Source: CALHVX01 sp964640725
GTDB taxonomy: Bacteria; Pseudomonadota; Gammaproteobacteria; Pseudomonadales; Azotimanducaceae
NCBI GenBank assembly: GCA_964640725.1
Contig: CAZXIJ010000042.1
Coordinates: 1-24,360, forward strand
Length of the DNA stretch: 24,360 nucleotides
Reading direction: 5' to 3'
Both the position numbers and the translations under genes were made by a program. Each line of letters starts with the position of its first letter. Positions within the stretch are counted from its first letter, which is position 1. Below, piece by piece: positions 7,253 through 15,460 of the stretch. The notes beneath the pieces were generated by a model. The model was not told where the DNA came from. It searched no databases and saw nothing but the letters and a program-made list of their open reading frames with translations.

Positions 7253-8667
7253 CTAAGCGGATTCGCCCGTCGGAATTCGAGGGGTGGTAATCCCCACCGG
7301 CGCACTCTTGCCGCCGGCGCGCGCAGCGCCGACCACCTCTCGCAGGGTGTAGGCCGCGTTGAGCTCTGGTTCCGTCGATTCCGGGCTTAGCTCACCCACC
7401 CGTTGATAGGTTCCGGTATCGGCAGCAAGCCGGAACCCCACGGTGCTGCCCGCAGCCTCCCCAGGCAGGCCTTTGGCCCCAAAGCCATGGCCCTCATTGG
7501 TTTGCGTGCCGGTGGTGGCCTGGTAGCCCATGCGGTGCAGCAGCTTCGGGCTGGCCCGGCGCAGAATTTCCGGGCGCACGGACAACATCCAGTTTTCCTG
7601 CTGCCGCATATAGGGTTTTTGCATGCCGTTGAGCATAACGATGCGGGGCTGGTCCGTGTGATTGACCCCGGTACCGTGCAGCAAGCGGCCGTCGGTAATG
7701 ACCATGGTGCCTGCCGGCGCGTCCAGGTTGATTGCCGGCGGCAGCTTGCCCACGGGCTTTCCTTCGCGCACGGCGTCAGACAACGTGATGTGGCTGCCGG
7801 GAATCAGCAGCGTGCCGCCGTTGGTTTCGTCGATATCCGTGAGCGCCGTGAGCAGGTTCACGGCCGCAGGGCTTCGGGCATCCAGCGCATTGCCCTGGTC
7901 CTGGTGCAGCGCCTGGGGCACGCCGCCCTTAAGAGAGATGGCCGCGATGAGCGACGTGCAGATCCAGCCGCGGCCCAGAGCCTCGTCGACCAGTTGCTCC
8001 ACCAGCGGTCCGCCCTGGACGGCGCTCGGGTGCTGTTCGATCAGCAGCTCGAAACACCGGCCTTTGTTGACGCAGCAATTGATGTTCTGGCCGCTGGGCG
8101 TCTTCTGCGCGATGCCCGCAAGACGCTCGCCTTCNNNNNNNNNNNNNNNNNNNNNNNNNNNNNNNNNNNNNNNNNNNNNNNNNNNNNNNNNNNNNNNNNN
8201 NNNNNNNNNNNNNNNNNNNNNNNNNNNNNNNNNNTGATGTTCTGGCCGCTGGGCGTCTTCTGCGCGATGCCCGCAAGACGCTCGCCTTCGGCCTGTGCGA
8301 GGACGCGCTCGCGCACGACAGAGACCTGGGCCGGCGACAGCGCGTCTTCGATCTTGCAGTAGCCCCAGCGCACCAGGTCGCGGCGCAGCTGATCGATGTC
8401 CTTGCTCGGCTGCGGCAGGTTCCGGTCACGCCAGTAGGGGTGCTGGTCGCCGGTGCTGGTGTCGTAGTACGAGCCGGGCTTGAAGGTCCAGTTGCCCCAG
8501 TTCGCGCCACGCTCGGGCGGTACGAAGTAGATTTCCGGGTTGTTTTCCAGCACCGACTTCATCGGCTCCAGCACGCTGTTTTCCGCGCGATACATCTGGG
8601 CGTCTGGGGGAGACCTTGCTTCGATGGCGGCGGGATCAAACTCTGCCGGTATGCTCTGAATGGTCAT
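7253..8667 (-). CDS. Phytanoyl-CoA dioxygenase (PhyH)-family Fe(II)/2-oxoglutarate oxygenase (interrupted by an assembly gap)
   Basis: After removing the 100 Ns and one copy of the flanking 55-bp repeat the gene is one frame of 419 codons. ATG 8667 is the start. The iron facial triad is visible: HxD in ALHQDQ (His203, Asp205) and the distal His279 in GRLLHGTG, with Arg290 eleven residues later as the likely 2-oxoglutarate anchor. NGGTLLIPGSH (231-241) is also typical of the PhyH family. The enzyme should hydroxylate a small or lipid-like substrate in the cytoplasm, using 2-oxoglutarate and oxygen. The N-terminal 90 residues and the tail after about 330 are extra and unassigned. It is divergent to the CrtC/AttH-like gene. 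Confidence 0.85.
8080..8289. other. Scaffold gap 2: 100 N flanked by identical 55-bp ends
   Basis: Bases 8080-8134 and 8235-8289 are identical and flank exactly 100 N (8135-8234). Removing 155 bp joins the two PhyH fragments in frame, through GQNINCCVNKGRCFELL. It has the same structure and repeat length as the gap at 4323-4422. Confidence 0.93.
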
Positions 8668-8696
8668 CTGCCGTTACCTGCTGGCCCTGCGATCGC

Positions 8697-8722
8697 CCGA
8701 TGGTACCGCACCATCGGTGCGG
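8697..8722. promoter_or_regulatory. Two nested, mutually exclusive inverted repeats
   Basis: CCGATGGT-N5-ACCATCGG (8697-8717) and CCGCACC-ATC-GGTGCGG (8706-8722) are both perfect and share bases 8706-8717, so only one hairpin can form at a time. They lie 30-55 bp upstream of the PhyH start on the minus strand, in the 182-bp region divergent to the CrtC-like gene. They may be protein sites or a leader RNA switch for the PhyH transcript. Confidence 0.5.
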
Positions 8723-8745
8723 CTTCCCGCTGAGCAGCTGCCCGG

Positions 8746-8769
8746 GATCCTAGGCAAAATGCTAGGATC
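8746..8769. promoter_or_regulatory. Perfect inverted repeat GATCCTAG-N8-CTAGGATC
   Basis: Exact 8-base arms (8746-8753 and 8762-8769) flank GCAAAATG. On the plus strand the right arm carries TGCTAGGAT, which resembles an extended -10 element, about 80 bp before the CrtC-like gene start. The site is a good operator candidate for the divergent PhyH / CrtC-like pair. Confidence 0.55.
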
Positions 8770-8849
8770 TCTGCATAGGGTTGGGGACAAAGCCAGGCCT
8801 TCGAACAGATCGACACGCAAACCTACGCCTACAGCTACGAGTAACACCT

Positions 8850-9806
8850 ATGGTTCGCCTCATCGGCAATATCACCGCCCAGGACGACTACACGCACGAG
8901 CTCGGCCCGGAAGAGAACTTCAACGAGTCGGTGTATTTCAATTTTTTTGACCCTGCTCAGAACCGTGGCGGTTTTGTGCGTATGGGCAACCGGGCCAACG
9001 AAGGCTACGCCGAGATGACGATCATCGTCTGGAACCCCGACGGCTCGGCGTACTTCAGCTACGCCAAGCCGGAGATCAGCCACAATGACGGCTGGGATGC
9101 CGGCGGGCTGAAGGTCGATGTCCTGACCCCGGCGGAGCACGTCCGAACCACCTATGTGGGCAAGGCGCTCTTCATGCAAGATCCTCGTGCCATGGCGGAT
9201 CCGGGCAAAGCGTTCAAGGAAAACCCGCGGCAGCAGATTCGCATCGACCTGGAACATACCGCCGTCGGCCCGCTATACGGCCACGTCGGCGAGCCGGGGG
9301 ACGGCAACAACTTCGCCCGAGCGCATACGGAGCAGCACATGCGGGTCGCGGGCACCTTGACCCTGGGCGACGCCGCTGCTCTGCCCTTTGCCGGGTGGGG
9401 GCTGCGGGACCATTCCTGGGGGCCGCGCTATTGGCAGTCGACGCCTTCCTACCGATGGATCACCGGCAACTTCGGTGACGACCTGGGCATGATCATCACC
9501 ACCAACGGCGAAGGCGTAGGTGGGGGCCTGTTTCAGGAGGGCGATCAGCTGGTCAAGATCGAACACGCCGTGATTCACTCGGAGCACGAGCCGGAGACCA
9601 ATTACCACACGGGCCTTCGCGCCGAGTTGGCGCTGGAGGATGGCCGGCAGCGCGTGGTCGAAGGTCGGGTGATGGGCTACATCCCGCTGCGAAACCGCCG
9701 CTCCGGCAGCAATACGCGAGTGGGCGAGGGCATGACCGAGTACACCCTGGACGGCGATCGCAAAGGCTACGGGCTGAGCGAGTTCCTGGACCAGGCGGAC
9801 GGCTAG
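8850..9806 (+). CDS. CrtC/AttH-like protein of the DUF7064/DUF7065 type
   Basis: I start at ATG 8850, giving 318 residues; an in-frame TTG at 8781 adds 23 unlikely residues. The protein is rich in beta strands and aromatic residues. Its signature is GLRDHSWGPRYW (184-195), followed by YRWITGNFGD; HSWGpRdW is the hallmark I associate with the DUF7064 and CrtC (carotenoid 1,2-hydratase)/AttH lipocalin-like families. No signal peptide or membrane helix is seen. CrtC adds water to carotenoid ends, so its relative here, next to a PhyH oxygenase and near a carotenoid oxygenase, may act on an isoprenoid; that is inference. The stop shares the palindrome CTAG with the stop of the convergent lipoprotein gene. 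Confidence 0.7.
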   Translation: MVRLIGNITAQDDYTHELGPEENFNESVYFNFFDPAQNRGGFVRMGNRANEGYAEMTIIVWNPDGSAYFSYAKPEISHNDGWDAGGLKVDVLTPAEHVRTTYVGKALFMQDPRAMADPGKAFKENPRQQIRIDLEHTAVGPLYGHVGEPGDGNNFARAHTEQHMRVAGTLTLGDAAALPFAGWGLRDHSWGPRYWQSTPSYRWITGNFGDDLGMIITTNGEGVGGGLFQEGDQLVKIEHAVIHSEHEPETNYHTGLRAELALEDGRQRVVEGRVMGYIPLRNRRSGSNTRVGEGMTEYTLDGDRKGYGLSEFLDQADG

Positions 9807-10678
9807 CGAATCGACTCGCGGGGTGTTCCGCTCGCCTGGCCGGCACCGGCGAGCGCTTTGGCGCGCAGGGTTTCGATGAAGTCGGCGGACAGATAGTAGA
9901 TGTTCAGGTTGCCGTTGTCTGGCGTCGCAAACTTCCGGTGAACGGCGTCAAGGGGATCGCCCGCACTCACGGGGTAAGGTGATTCGAGCCGGGCGCTGGC
10001 GAACACGAAGTACTGGCCATCGGGCGTCACCAGTGGGCACATCTCCTGAGCCGGAGAATTGATTCTCGGGCCCAGATTTTGCCTGGGTGTCCATTCGCCA
10101 TCGCGCTGAAAGCTGATAAACAGATCGCCTTGTCCCAGGCTGTCTTCTCCGTATCCACGGAAAATCAGATAGCTGGCGTCTGGCGCCACAAATGGATCCC
10201 CTTGCCCCGAGCGATGTGCAAGATTTCCTCCCAACTCCTGCAGCTGGTAGCCGTTCGTCCCGGGAATAGCGCGATACAGATGCCCGTTCGACCAGGTGTT
10301 GAAATAGATCTCGCCGGTTGCGGTCAGCGAGGAGTAGAAGTCGCCGGTGCCGGTTAGCGGAACGTAGCGCGGCGTGCTCCAGCCTGCTGCCGTCAGCTGC
10401 GTGAACGCCAGTGCGTTGGCCCCGGGAACGTCAAGGGTGTAGAAAAACTCGGTTCCGGCGGGGTTAAAGCTGCCGTTGTATGCGCCCATCGGTGAGCTCA
10501 GAGCGGTGAATCGTTGTGGCTCAGGGCTCGGTTGCCAACCAAAGTAGGCCTGAGACGGAGCTGCGAGTGCGGCTTCAGGGTCAACGCCGGAAGTCGCACA
10601 CCCGGACAGCAGCGACGCGAACAGTATCGCGACCCGCCACCCAGGGGCGGGCTGCATCGCGGGTCTCTTGGTCCGCAC
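9803..10678 (-). CDS. PD40-repeat (TolB-like beta-propeller) lipoprotein
   Basis: The 291-residue product opens with a basic stretch, a short hydrophobic segment and the lipobox LLSGC (Cys27); residue +2 is Ala, so the outer membrane is the expected home. The rest has PD40-type strands such as NPAGTEFFYTLD, APDASYLIFRG and TPDGQYFVFASAR, the repeats that build TolB-like propellers. Function is unknown; such domains usually bind proteins or glycans. GTG 10678 overlaps the sulfatase stop (TAGTG), so translation is probably coupled. ATG 10657 is an alternative start, with the same lipobox. The end overlaps the CrtC-like gene by four bases. Confidence 0.8.
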   Translation of the reverse strand: MRTKRPAMQPAPGWRVAILFASLLSGCATSGVDPEAALAAPSQAYFGWQPSPEPQRFTALSSPMGAYNGSFNPAGTEFFYTLDVPGANALAFTQLTAAGWSTPRYVPLTGTGDFYSSLTATGEIYFNTWSNGHLYRAIPGTNGYQLQELGGNLAHRSGQGDPFVAPDASYLIFRGYGEDSLGQGDLFISFQRDGEWTPRQNLGPRINSPAQEMCPLVTPDGQYFVFASARLESPYPVSAGDPLDAVHRKFATPDNGNLNIYYLSADFIETLRAKALAGAGQASGTPRESIR

Positions 10679-12573
10679 TATGGCTCGACGATCCCGAAGA
10701 TCCCGCTGAAGGTCTCCAGGTTCTTGAACAGCGCAAGCAGGATTTCGCGATTGCCTGTGACCTCTGCCGATTCGAGTAGCTCTTCGATCGACCGCTCGCC
10801 GCGCAGCACTGCAGCCAGCTGCGCTTTCGTCGTGGTGACATCGACCGCTGCGTTGTCATCGCTTGCGTCGGCCCGATGATGAATCGCCCGATGCGCAATG
10901 CCCAGCACGTGTCGCTCGCCGACATCGGCGAAGTGCCAGTTCACGGTGCCTTCGCTGTCGCCCAAGGCATCGTCCCGCAGGCGAACCCCGATGAGGTCGA
11001 AGAGCATATCGACGTCCAGCTGATCTGTGATGCCGCGAGTGTTGGCCCCGACGCCTTTGCCGCCGGTGCGCAGCTCCATGGCCGCCATCAGATAGGAGTC
11101 GCGCCAGGGGCCGGACTCGGCCTGAAAGCCAAGCTGCTCAAAGGCATCAGCCTGCAGGAGCCGGGCGCCCTCGTGATCCGGGGCTGCAAACACCAGATGA
11201 TTCAGCAGCTCGCACACCCAACGGTAGTCCCCCTTGTCAAAGGCTTGCTGCGCTTTTGCCACCACCGCGTCGGCGCCGCCCAGGGCTTCGACGTAGCGCT
11301 TGCCGCTTTCCTCCGGCGTGTGCGGGTTCAGGTTGGCGGGGTTGCCGTCGTACCAGCCGATATAGCGCTGATAGATGGCCTTGGAGTTGTGCTGGATCGA
11401 GCCGTAGTAACCGCGGGTGTGCCCGTGCTTTGCGAAGCAGTCAGGCAACACCAGGTCCTCGGCGATTTCCCGCGGGGTCTCGCCCTGGTTCATGCGCCGC
11501 AGGGTCTGGTCGTGCACCCAGCGATAGACGTCCCGTTGCAGGGCCAGATACTGCTTGGCATCGTCCCGGCCAAAGCGCGGCCAGTTGTGGGTCGAAAAGA
11601 CGATGTCCAGCCGGTCACCGAACAGATCCAGCGCTTCCTGGATGTATTTGCTCCAGATCAGCGTGTCGCGAACCTGGGCACCGCGAAAGGGCAGGGCGTT
11701 GTGCAGCGTATGCGTGCAGTTCTCGGCGATGCAGAGCGCGCCGTGATCGGGGAACAGAAAATTCATCTCGGCGGGGGCTTCGCTGCCCGGCGTGTTCTGG
11801 AACACGATGCGCACACCGTCCACCTCCAGCTCTGTGCCCGTTACCGAGATTTCCTCCGTCGGGCTGATGAGGTCGCTTTGCGCGAGCGGCAGGGTTTTGC
11901 CCAGGCCGCAGTCGATGTGGCCGAGGGGGTTCTTGGGCAGCAGCACGCCGAACTGGTACAGGGAACGTCGCAGCATGACCGGCCCGGCCAGCAGATTCTC
12001 GCTGACCGCCTCGCGCATAAACCCTTCGGGCGCCAGCACCCGAACGTTGCCGGCGTCGATCTCCTCTCGGCTGGTGACGCCCAGGATGCCGCCGTAGTGA
12101 TCGACATGGCTGTGCGTGTACAGCACCGCGGTCACGGGCCGAGGTCCCAGATGCTGGTTCGCGAGCGCCAGGCAGGCAGCGGCGGTCACGCTGGTCGTGA
12201 GGGGGTCAATCACGATCCAGCCCTTACGGCCTTCGATGAAGGTGATGTTGGAGAGGTCGTAACCGCGACACTGCCACACGCCCGGAACGACCTCGAACAG
12301 GCCGTGAATGGCATTCAGACGCCCGTGGCGCCACAGGCTGGGGTGTACCGAATCCGGGGCTTTTTCCTGCGCTCGCAGGAAGTCGAAGTCGCTCGTGTTC
12401 CAGGCCAGGCCCCCGCGCGGGCCTTCGATGGCGCCGGTAGGGTGCTCGGCGATCTTGCCGCGCGTGGCGCGTTCCCAGTCGCCGGGATCGTCCAGCGTCA
12501 GGGCCGCTGCCGCCAGCGCGTTCAGGTCAGCAGTGAAAGGGGAAGCAGTTTTGGCGGCGCGGGCATCAGACAT
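10678..12573 (-). CDS. Class III alkyl sulfatase (SdsA1/BDS1-like metallo-beta-lactamase fold)
   Basis: From ATG 12573 the product is 631 residues, the usual size of SdsA1-type alkylsulfatases. The zinc site is complete: THSHVDHYGG (His154, His156, Asp158, His159), Glu265, Glu284 in AENCTHTLHN and His329 in STHNW. These match SdsA1 ligands as I recall them with a constant offset of 15. The metallo-beta-lactamase domain is followed by the alkylsulfatase dimerisation domain (about 375-510) and a C-terminal SCP2-like domain (about 520-631). The enzyme cleaves primary alkyl sulfates to alcohol and sulfate. Unlike SdsA1, no signal peptide is seen, so it should act in the cytoplasm. A TTG at 12585 would add four residues. 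The PD40 lipoprotein gene follows directly. Confidence 0.92.
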   Translation of the reverse strand: MSDARAAKTASPFTADLNALAAAALTLDDPGDWERATRGKIAEHPTGAIEGPRGGLAWNTSDFDFLRAQEKAPDSVHPSLWRHGRLNAIHGLFEVVPGVWQCRGYDLSNITFIEGRKGWIVIDPLTTSVTAAACLALANQHLGPRPVTAVLYTHSHVDHYGGILGVTSREEIDAGNVRVLAPEGFMREAVSENLLAGPVMLRRSLYQFGVLLPKNPLGHIDCGLGKTLPLAQSDLISPTEEISVTGTELEVDGVRIVFQNTPGSEAPAEMNFLFPDHGALCIAENCTHTLHNALPFRGAQVRDTLIWSKYIQEALDLFGDRLDIVFSTHNWPRFGRDDAKQYLALQRDVYRWVHDQTLRRMNQGETPREIAEDLVLPDCFAKHGHTRGYYGSIQHNSKAIYQRYIGWYDGNPANLNPHTPEESGKRYVEALGGADAVVAKAQQAFDKGDYRWVCELLNHLVFAAPDHEGARLLQADAFEQLGFQAESGPWRDSYLMAAMELRTGGKGVGANTRGITDQLDVDMLFDLIGVRLRDDALGDSEGTVNWHFADVGERHVLGIAHRAIHHRADASDDNAAVDVTTTKAQLAAVLRGERSIEELLESAEVTGNREILLALFKNLETFSGIFGIVEP

Positions 12574-12668
12574 GGGCAGGCTCAACCGGGGCAGGACATG
12601 ACCGGGTCAATCTACCCTACGGCTCCCCTGGCGGGTAGCGGCGGCTGCAGGTAGCGGTGACTGCCCAG

Positions 12669-13838
12669 CTAGTACTGGGCCTCCTCCAGCTGCTGCCAGT
12701 CCTGGTCGTACATACCGGGGTCCGTGTTTGGGTCGTAGTTGTACTCGTCCGTGCCGAAGTATTCGCCGTTGCTGTTCATCCAGTAGTTGTTGGATCCGGC
12801 ATCGACTTCCCAGGCCTGCCCGGAGGACGGATTGACCATGGTGCTGCGTTCGGAAATGGCATCGACGTAGCGTTCCTGCCCCCGGTCGGTCATGGCGTTG
12901 CGATCGCGCCAACCCTGCATGATGCTGTCGTTCACCGCATTGTTGGCGCCGACGATCGCGCGCTGCGAGGCTTCGAAGCTGGCTTGATTGCTGCGCATGC
13001 GCTGGTTGTGTGCCGCCCAGCTCTGCCCAGACTTCTGCGCCTCTCGCTGGTTGTAGGCCTGAATCTGCGCCGGGTTGTACTGGGCGTTGGCAAGGGCATA
13101 GATCAGCTGCTTCTTGGCCGTGGGGTAGTGGCTCGCTGCGGCCTGTAGACCGTTGGAGTAGTAGTACCAGGTCTGCAGGCCTGCGCCGCTGCTCTGGCCA
13201 ATGTGCATGAGCAGGAAAAATTGGTCTCCATCTGCCGATGCCCAATCGGAGCCGATGGCGGCCTGTTGCTTTTGCGAGGGTACGGACTGGAAGAGTTGCT
13301 GCTGATACCACTGATCGATCCGCTGCACTTCCGGCACGCTAAAGGTGCGGAGCAGCTTCAGCCCCTGCTGGGCGGCCCAGGGCACGACGTCCTGCTGGAT
13401 CAAGGTGTCGAAGTCCGGCATGGGGCGTAGTCGCTGCCCGCTTTGCGCATACATCTGCTGCATCTGCGGATCGTTGGTGTACAGGAAGCTTTGCGGCGGA
13501 AATTCGTAGATTTTCAGTCCGTTCGGCCCGGTGATGGACGGCTCTCCCGGTGCGTGCTGCCGTAGCACATTCCACTCTTTGGGCAATGGCATCGTCACGC
13601 TCACCAGGCCGGACTGCGGATCGTGAAAGGGATGCATTTTGATGTCGCCCCCCGCCGGATCTGATGGCTGTCGCGCGCCGCTGGCCGAGGGGCGGGGCCG
13701 GTCCGTTGGTGCTACGACCGCGGATCGACGATCGCCGGCCTGATCGGGCGCATAGCCGTCGTAGACCTCCCCGGCGTATTCATCGCCGCAGCCAGGCTGA
13801 AGCAGCAGGGTGCAGATGAGCAGAAAGTACTTGTTCAT
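12669..13838 (-). CDS. Unrecognised lipoprotein-like exported protein
   Basis: I start at ATG 13838, with AGAGGCG about eight bases upstream, giving 389 residues; longer reading has no ribosome site. Residues 1-17 form a short signal with Cys17 after LLLQPG, a lipobox with an unusual Gln at -3. Residues 18-75 are Pro/Asp-rich and probably unfolded. A central globular part follows, then a Gln/Asn-rich helical stretch (about 270-330) and a Tyr/Asn/Asp-rich tail with WMNSNGEYFGTDEYNYDPN. I recall similar tails in uncharacterised bacterial exported proteins but cannot name a domain. It is divergent to the carotenoid oxygenase gene and lies 95 bp upstream of the sulfatase on the same strand. Confidence 0.75.
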   Translation of the reverse strand: MNKYFLLICTLLLQPGCGDEYAGEVYDGYAPDQAGDRRSAVVAPTDRPRPSASGARQPSDPAGGDIKMHPFHDPQSGLVSVTMPLPKEWNVLRQHAPGEPSITGPNGLKIYEFPPQSFLYTNDPQMQQMYAQSGQRLRPMPDFDTLIQQDVVPWAAQQGLKLLRTFSVPEVQRIDQWYQQQLFQSVPSQKQQAAIGSDWASADGDQFFLLMHIGQSSGAGLQTWYYYSNGLQAAASHYPTAKKQLIYALANAQYNPAQIQAYNQREAQKSGQSWAAHNQRMRSNQASFEASQRAIVGANNAVNDSIMQGWRDRNAMTDRGQERYVDAISERSTMVNPSSGQAWEVDAGSNNYWMNSNGEYFGTDEYNYDPNTDPGMYDQDWQQLEEAQY

Positions 13839-13964
13839 GATGAGCGCCTCTATGCGGCCGTGGTGATTGGCTATGACTGGAAACGCAAGGTAGCGCCGAT
13901 CTGGCTCAAAGAGCCTGGCTCCGGGTGGCCCGGGTGCTGTGCTTCTCTTGAAATCGGGCAAATC

Positions 13965-15380
13965 ATGGGGAGCATCGACGTGTCAGAAGCCTTTGCACTG
14001 GATACCGATAACCCGCATCTGACAGGCAACAACACGCCTGTGTTCGATGAGGTCACCGAGACCGACCTCGAGGTGATCGGCAAGATCCCCGACGACCTCA
14101 GCGGCAATTTCCTGCGCGTTGGCCCCAACCCCTACTATGTGCCTGACGCCGACAGGTATCACATCTTTGATGGCGACGGCATGATCCACGGCGTGCATAT
14201 CGAGCACGGTAAGGCGACTTACCGCAATCGGTTTATCGCCTCGCCGGGGCTGAAAGAAGAGCGTGAGAAAGGGGACTGGATCTATCCGGGACTGAACATG
14301 TTCGGCGAGTATCTGGCCAAGGGCGAGATGCCGGGCACCAAAAATACCGGCAACACCGCAATGGTGTTCCACAACGGTCAGCTGTTCGCGATGATGGAAG
14401 GCGGTACGCCATATCGCATTTCGCTGCCGGAACTGGAAACGGACGGCGAGCACGATTTTGATGGCACCGTGACGCACAACTTCACGGCGCATCCCAAAGT
14501 CGATGCGAGAACCGGCGAGATGATGACCTTCGGGTACGATCTGACCCCGCCGTTTCTGTCCTATTCAGTGGTCGACAAGAACGGCCGGGCATCGCATGCC
14601 GCAGAGATCACGATTCCCAAACCGGTGATGATGCATGACTGCGCAATCACCGAGAATTACACGATCTTTCCCGATCTGCCGCTCACCTTCGATTTCGAGA
14701 AAATGATGGCGGGCGGCGGCCTGGTGAACTGGGATGCCGATAACGGTTGCCGCATCGGCATCGTGCCGAGAACGGGCGACGACAGCTCGATTCGCTGGTT
14801 CGAGATCGAAGAGAGCTTTCTGTTTCACGTTGCCAACGCCTGGGAGGAGGGCGACGAAGTCGTTTTTCAGGCTTGCCGTTCCAATCGCGGCGGCATCGAG
14901 GCAACCGAAGGCGTGGCCGTGCAGGAGACGCTTGGGCAGCTGCACGAATGGCGCTTCAACATGAAGACCGGGGGTGTCCAGAGCCGCGCGCTGGACCGGG
15001 ACTACTACTGCGATTTTCCGCGCATCCATGACGAGCTGGTGGGCCACAAAAATCGCTATACCTACGCTGCTCGCTTTCGGGTTGAGCCCATGCCTACCTT
15101 CGAAGGCGAGATCAAGCACGACAACGAAACCGGGGCGATTCAGGTGCACTCCTTTGGCGAGCACTGCGAGTCCGGCGAAGCGGTGTTCGCGCCGCGGGCG
15201 GGCGCCACGGCGGAAGACGACGGCTACCTGATCTGCTTTGTTTACAACCGCCAGTCGGGCACCAGCGAGTGCCAGATCATCGACGCCCAGCGGTTTGAAG
15301 AAGAGCCGGTGGCGCGCATCAAGATCTCGACCCGGGTGCCGCATGGGTTTCACGCCGCCTGGGTGCCCGCTGGGGTGTAG
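13965..15380 (+). CDS. Carotenoid cleavage oxygenase (RPE65/CCD family)
   Basis: The 471-residue product has the four iron-binding histidines of the family: His176 (NFTAHP), His224 (VMMHDC), His288 (FLFHVAN) and His463 (GFHAAW). LRVGPNPYYV, YHIFDGDGMIHG and YRNRF near the N-terminus are also typical. It should be a cytoplasmic, non-haem Fe(II) dioxygenase that splits a C=C bond in an apocarotenoid, stilbene or related chain to two carbonyls. The lysine that lignostilbene-type enzymes use to hold a phenol appears to be Met143/144 here (FAMMEGG), which argues against a lignostilbene substrate. The start may instead be GTG 13980, which has GGGGAG ahead of it. It leads the plus-strand run with CMD, TonB receptor and SDR genes. 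Confidence 0.95.
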   Translation: MGSIDVSEAFALDTDNPHLTGNNTPVFDEVTETDLEVIGKIPDDLSGNFLRVGPNPYYVPDADRYHIFDGDGMIHGVHIEHGKATYRNRFIASPGLKEEREKGDWIYPGLNMFGEYLAKGEMPGTKNTGNTAMVFHNGQLFAMMEGGTPYRISLPELETDGEHDFDGTVTHNFTAHPKVDARTGEMMTFGYDLTPPFLSYSVVDKNGRASHAAEITIPKPVMMHDCAITENYTIFPDLPLTFDFEKMMAGGGLVNWDADNGCRIGIVPRTGDDSSIRWFEIEESFLFHVANAWEEGDEVVFQACRSNRGGIEATEGVAVQETLGQLHEWRFNMKTGGVQSRALDRDYYCDFPRIHDELVGHKNRYTYAARFRVEPMPTFEGEIKHDNETGAIQVHSFGEHCESGEAVFAPRAGATAEDDGYLICFVYNRQSGTSECQIIDAQRFEEEPVARIKISTRVPHGFHAAWVPAGV

Positions 15381-15460
15381 GCCGCGGGCTTTGCCTCCGG
15401 CTCGTCTATTTCCGTTGAAGACATCATGCGTTATCGTAGCGCTGCGCGTGGAGGGATGTG

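Noticed and set aside
12613..12639. CTACCC...GGGTAG pair between the sulfatase and the upstream lipoprotein gene as a terminator
   Set aside because: The loop is 15 bases, the stem only 6, and no T-run follows on either strand.
10876..12654. A 592-codon open frame on the plus strand opposite the alkylsulfatase
   Set aside because: It lies wholly antisense to a gene with a full set of catalytic residues, has no recognisable motif, and open antisense frames are common at this GC content.
13903..13921. GGCTC-AAA-GAGCC-T-GGCTC short inverted units upstream of the carotenoid oxygenase
   Set aside because: Five-base arms in GC-rich DNA are expected by chance; no clear promoter elements line up with them.
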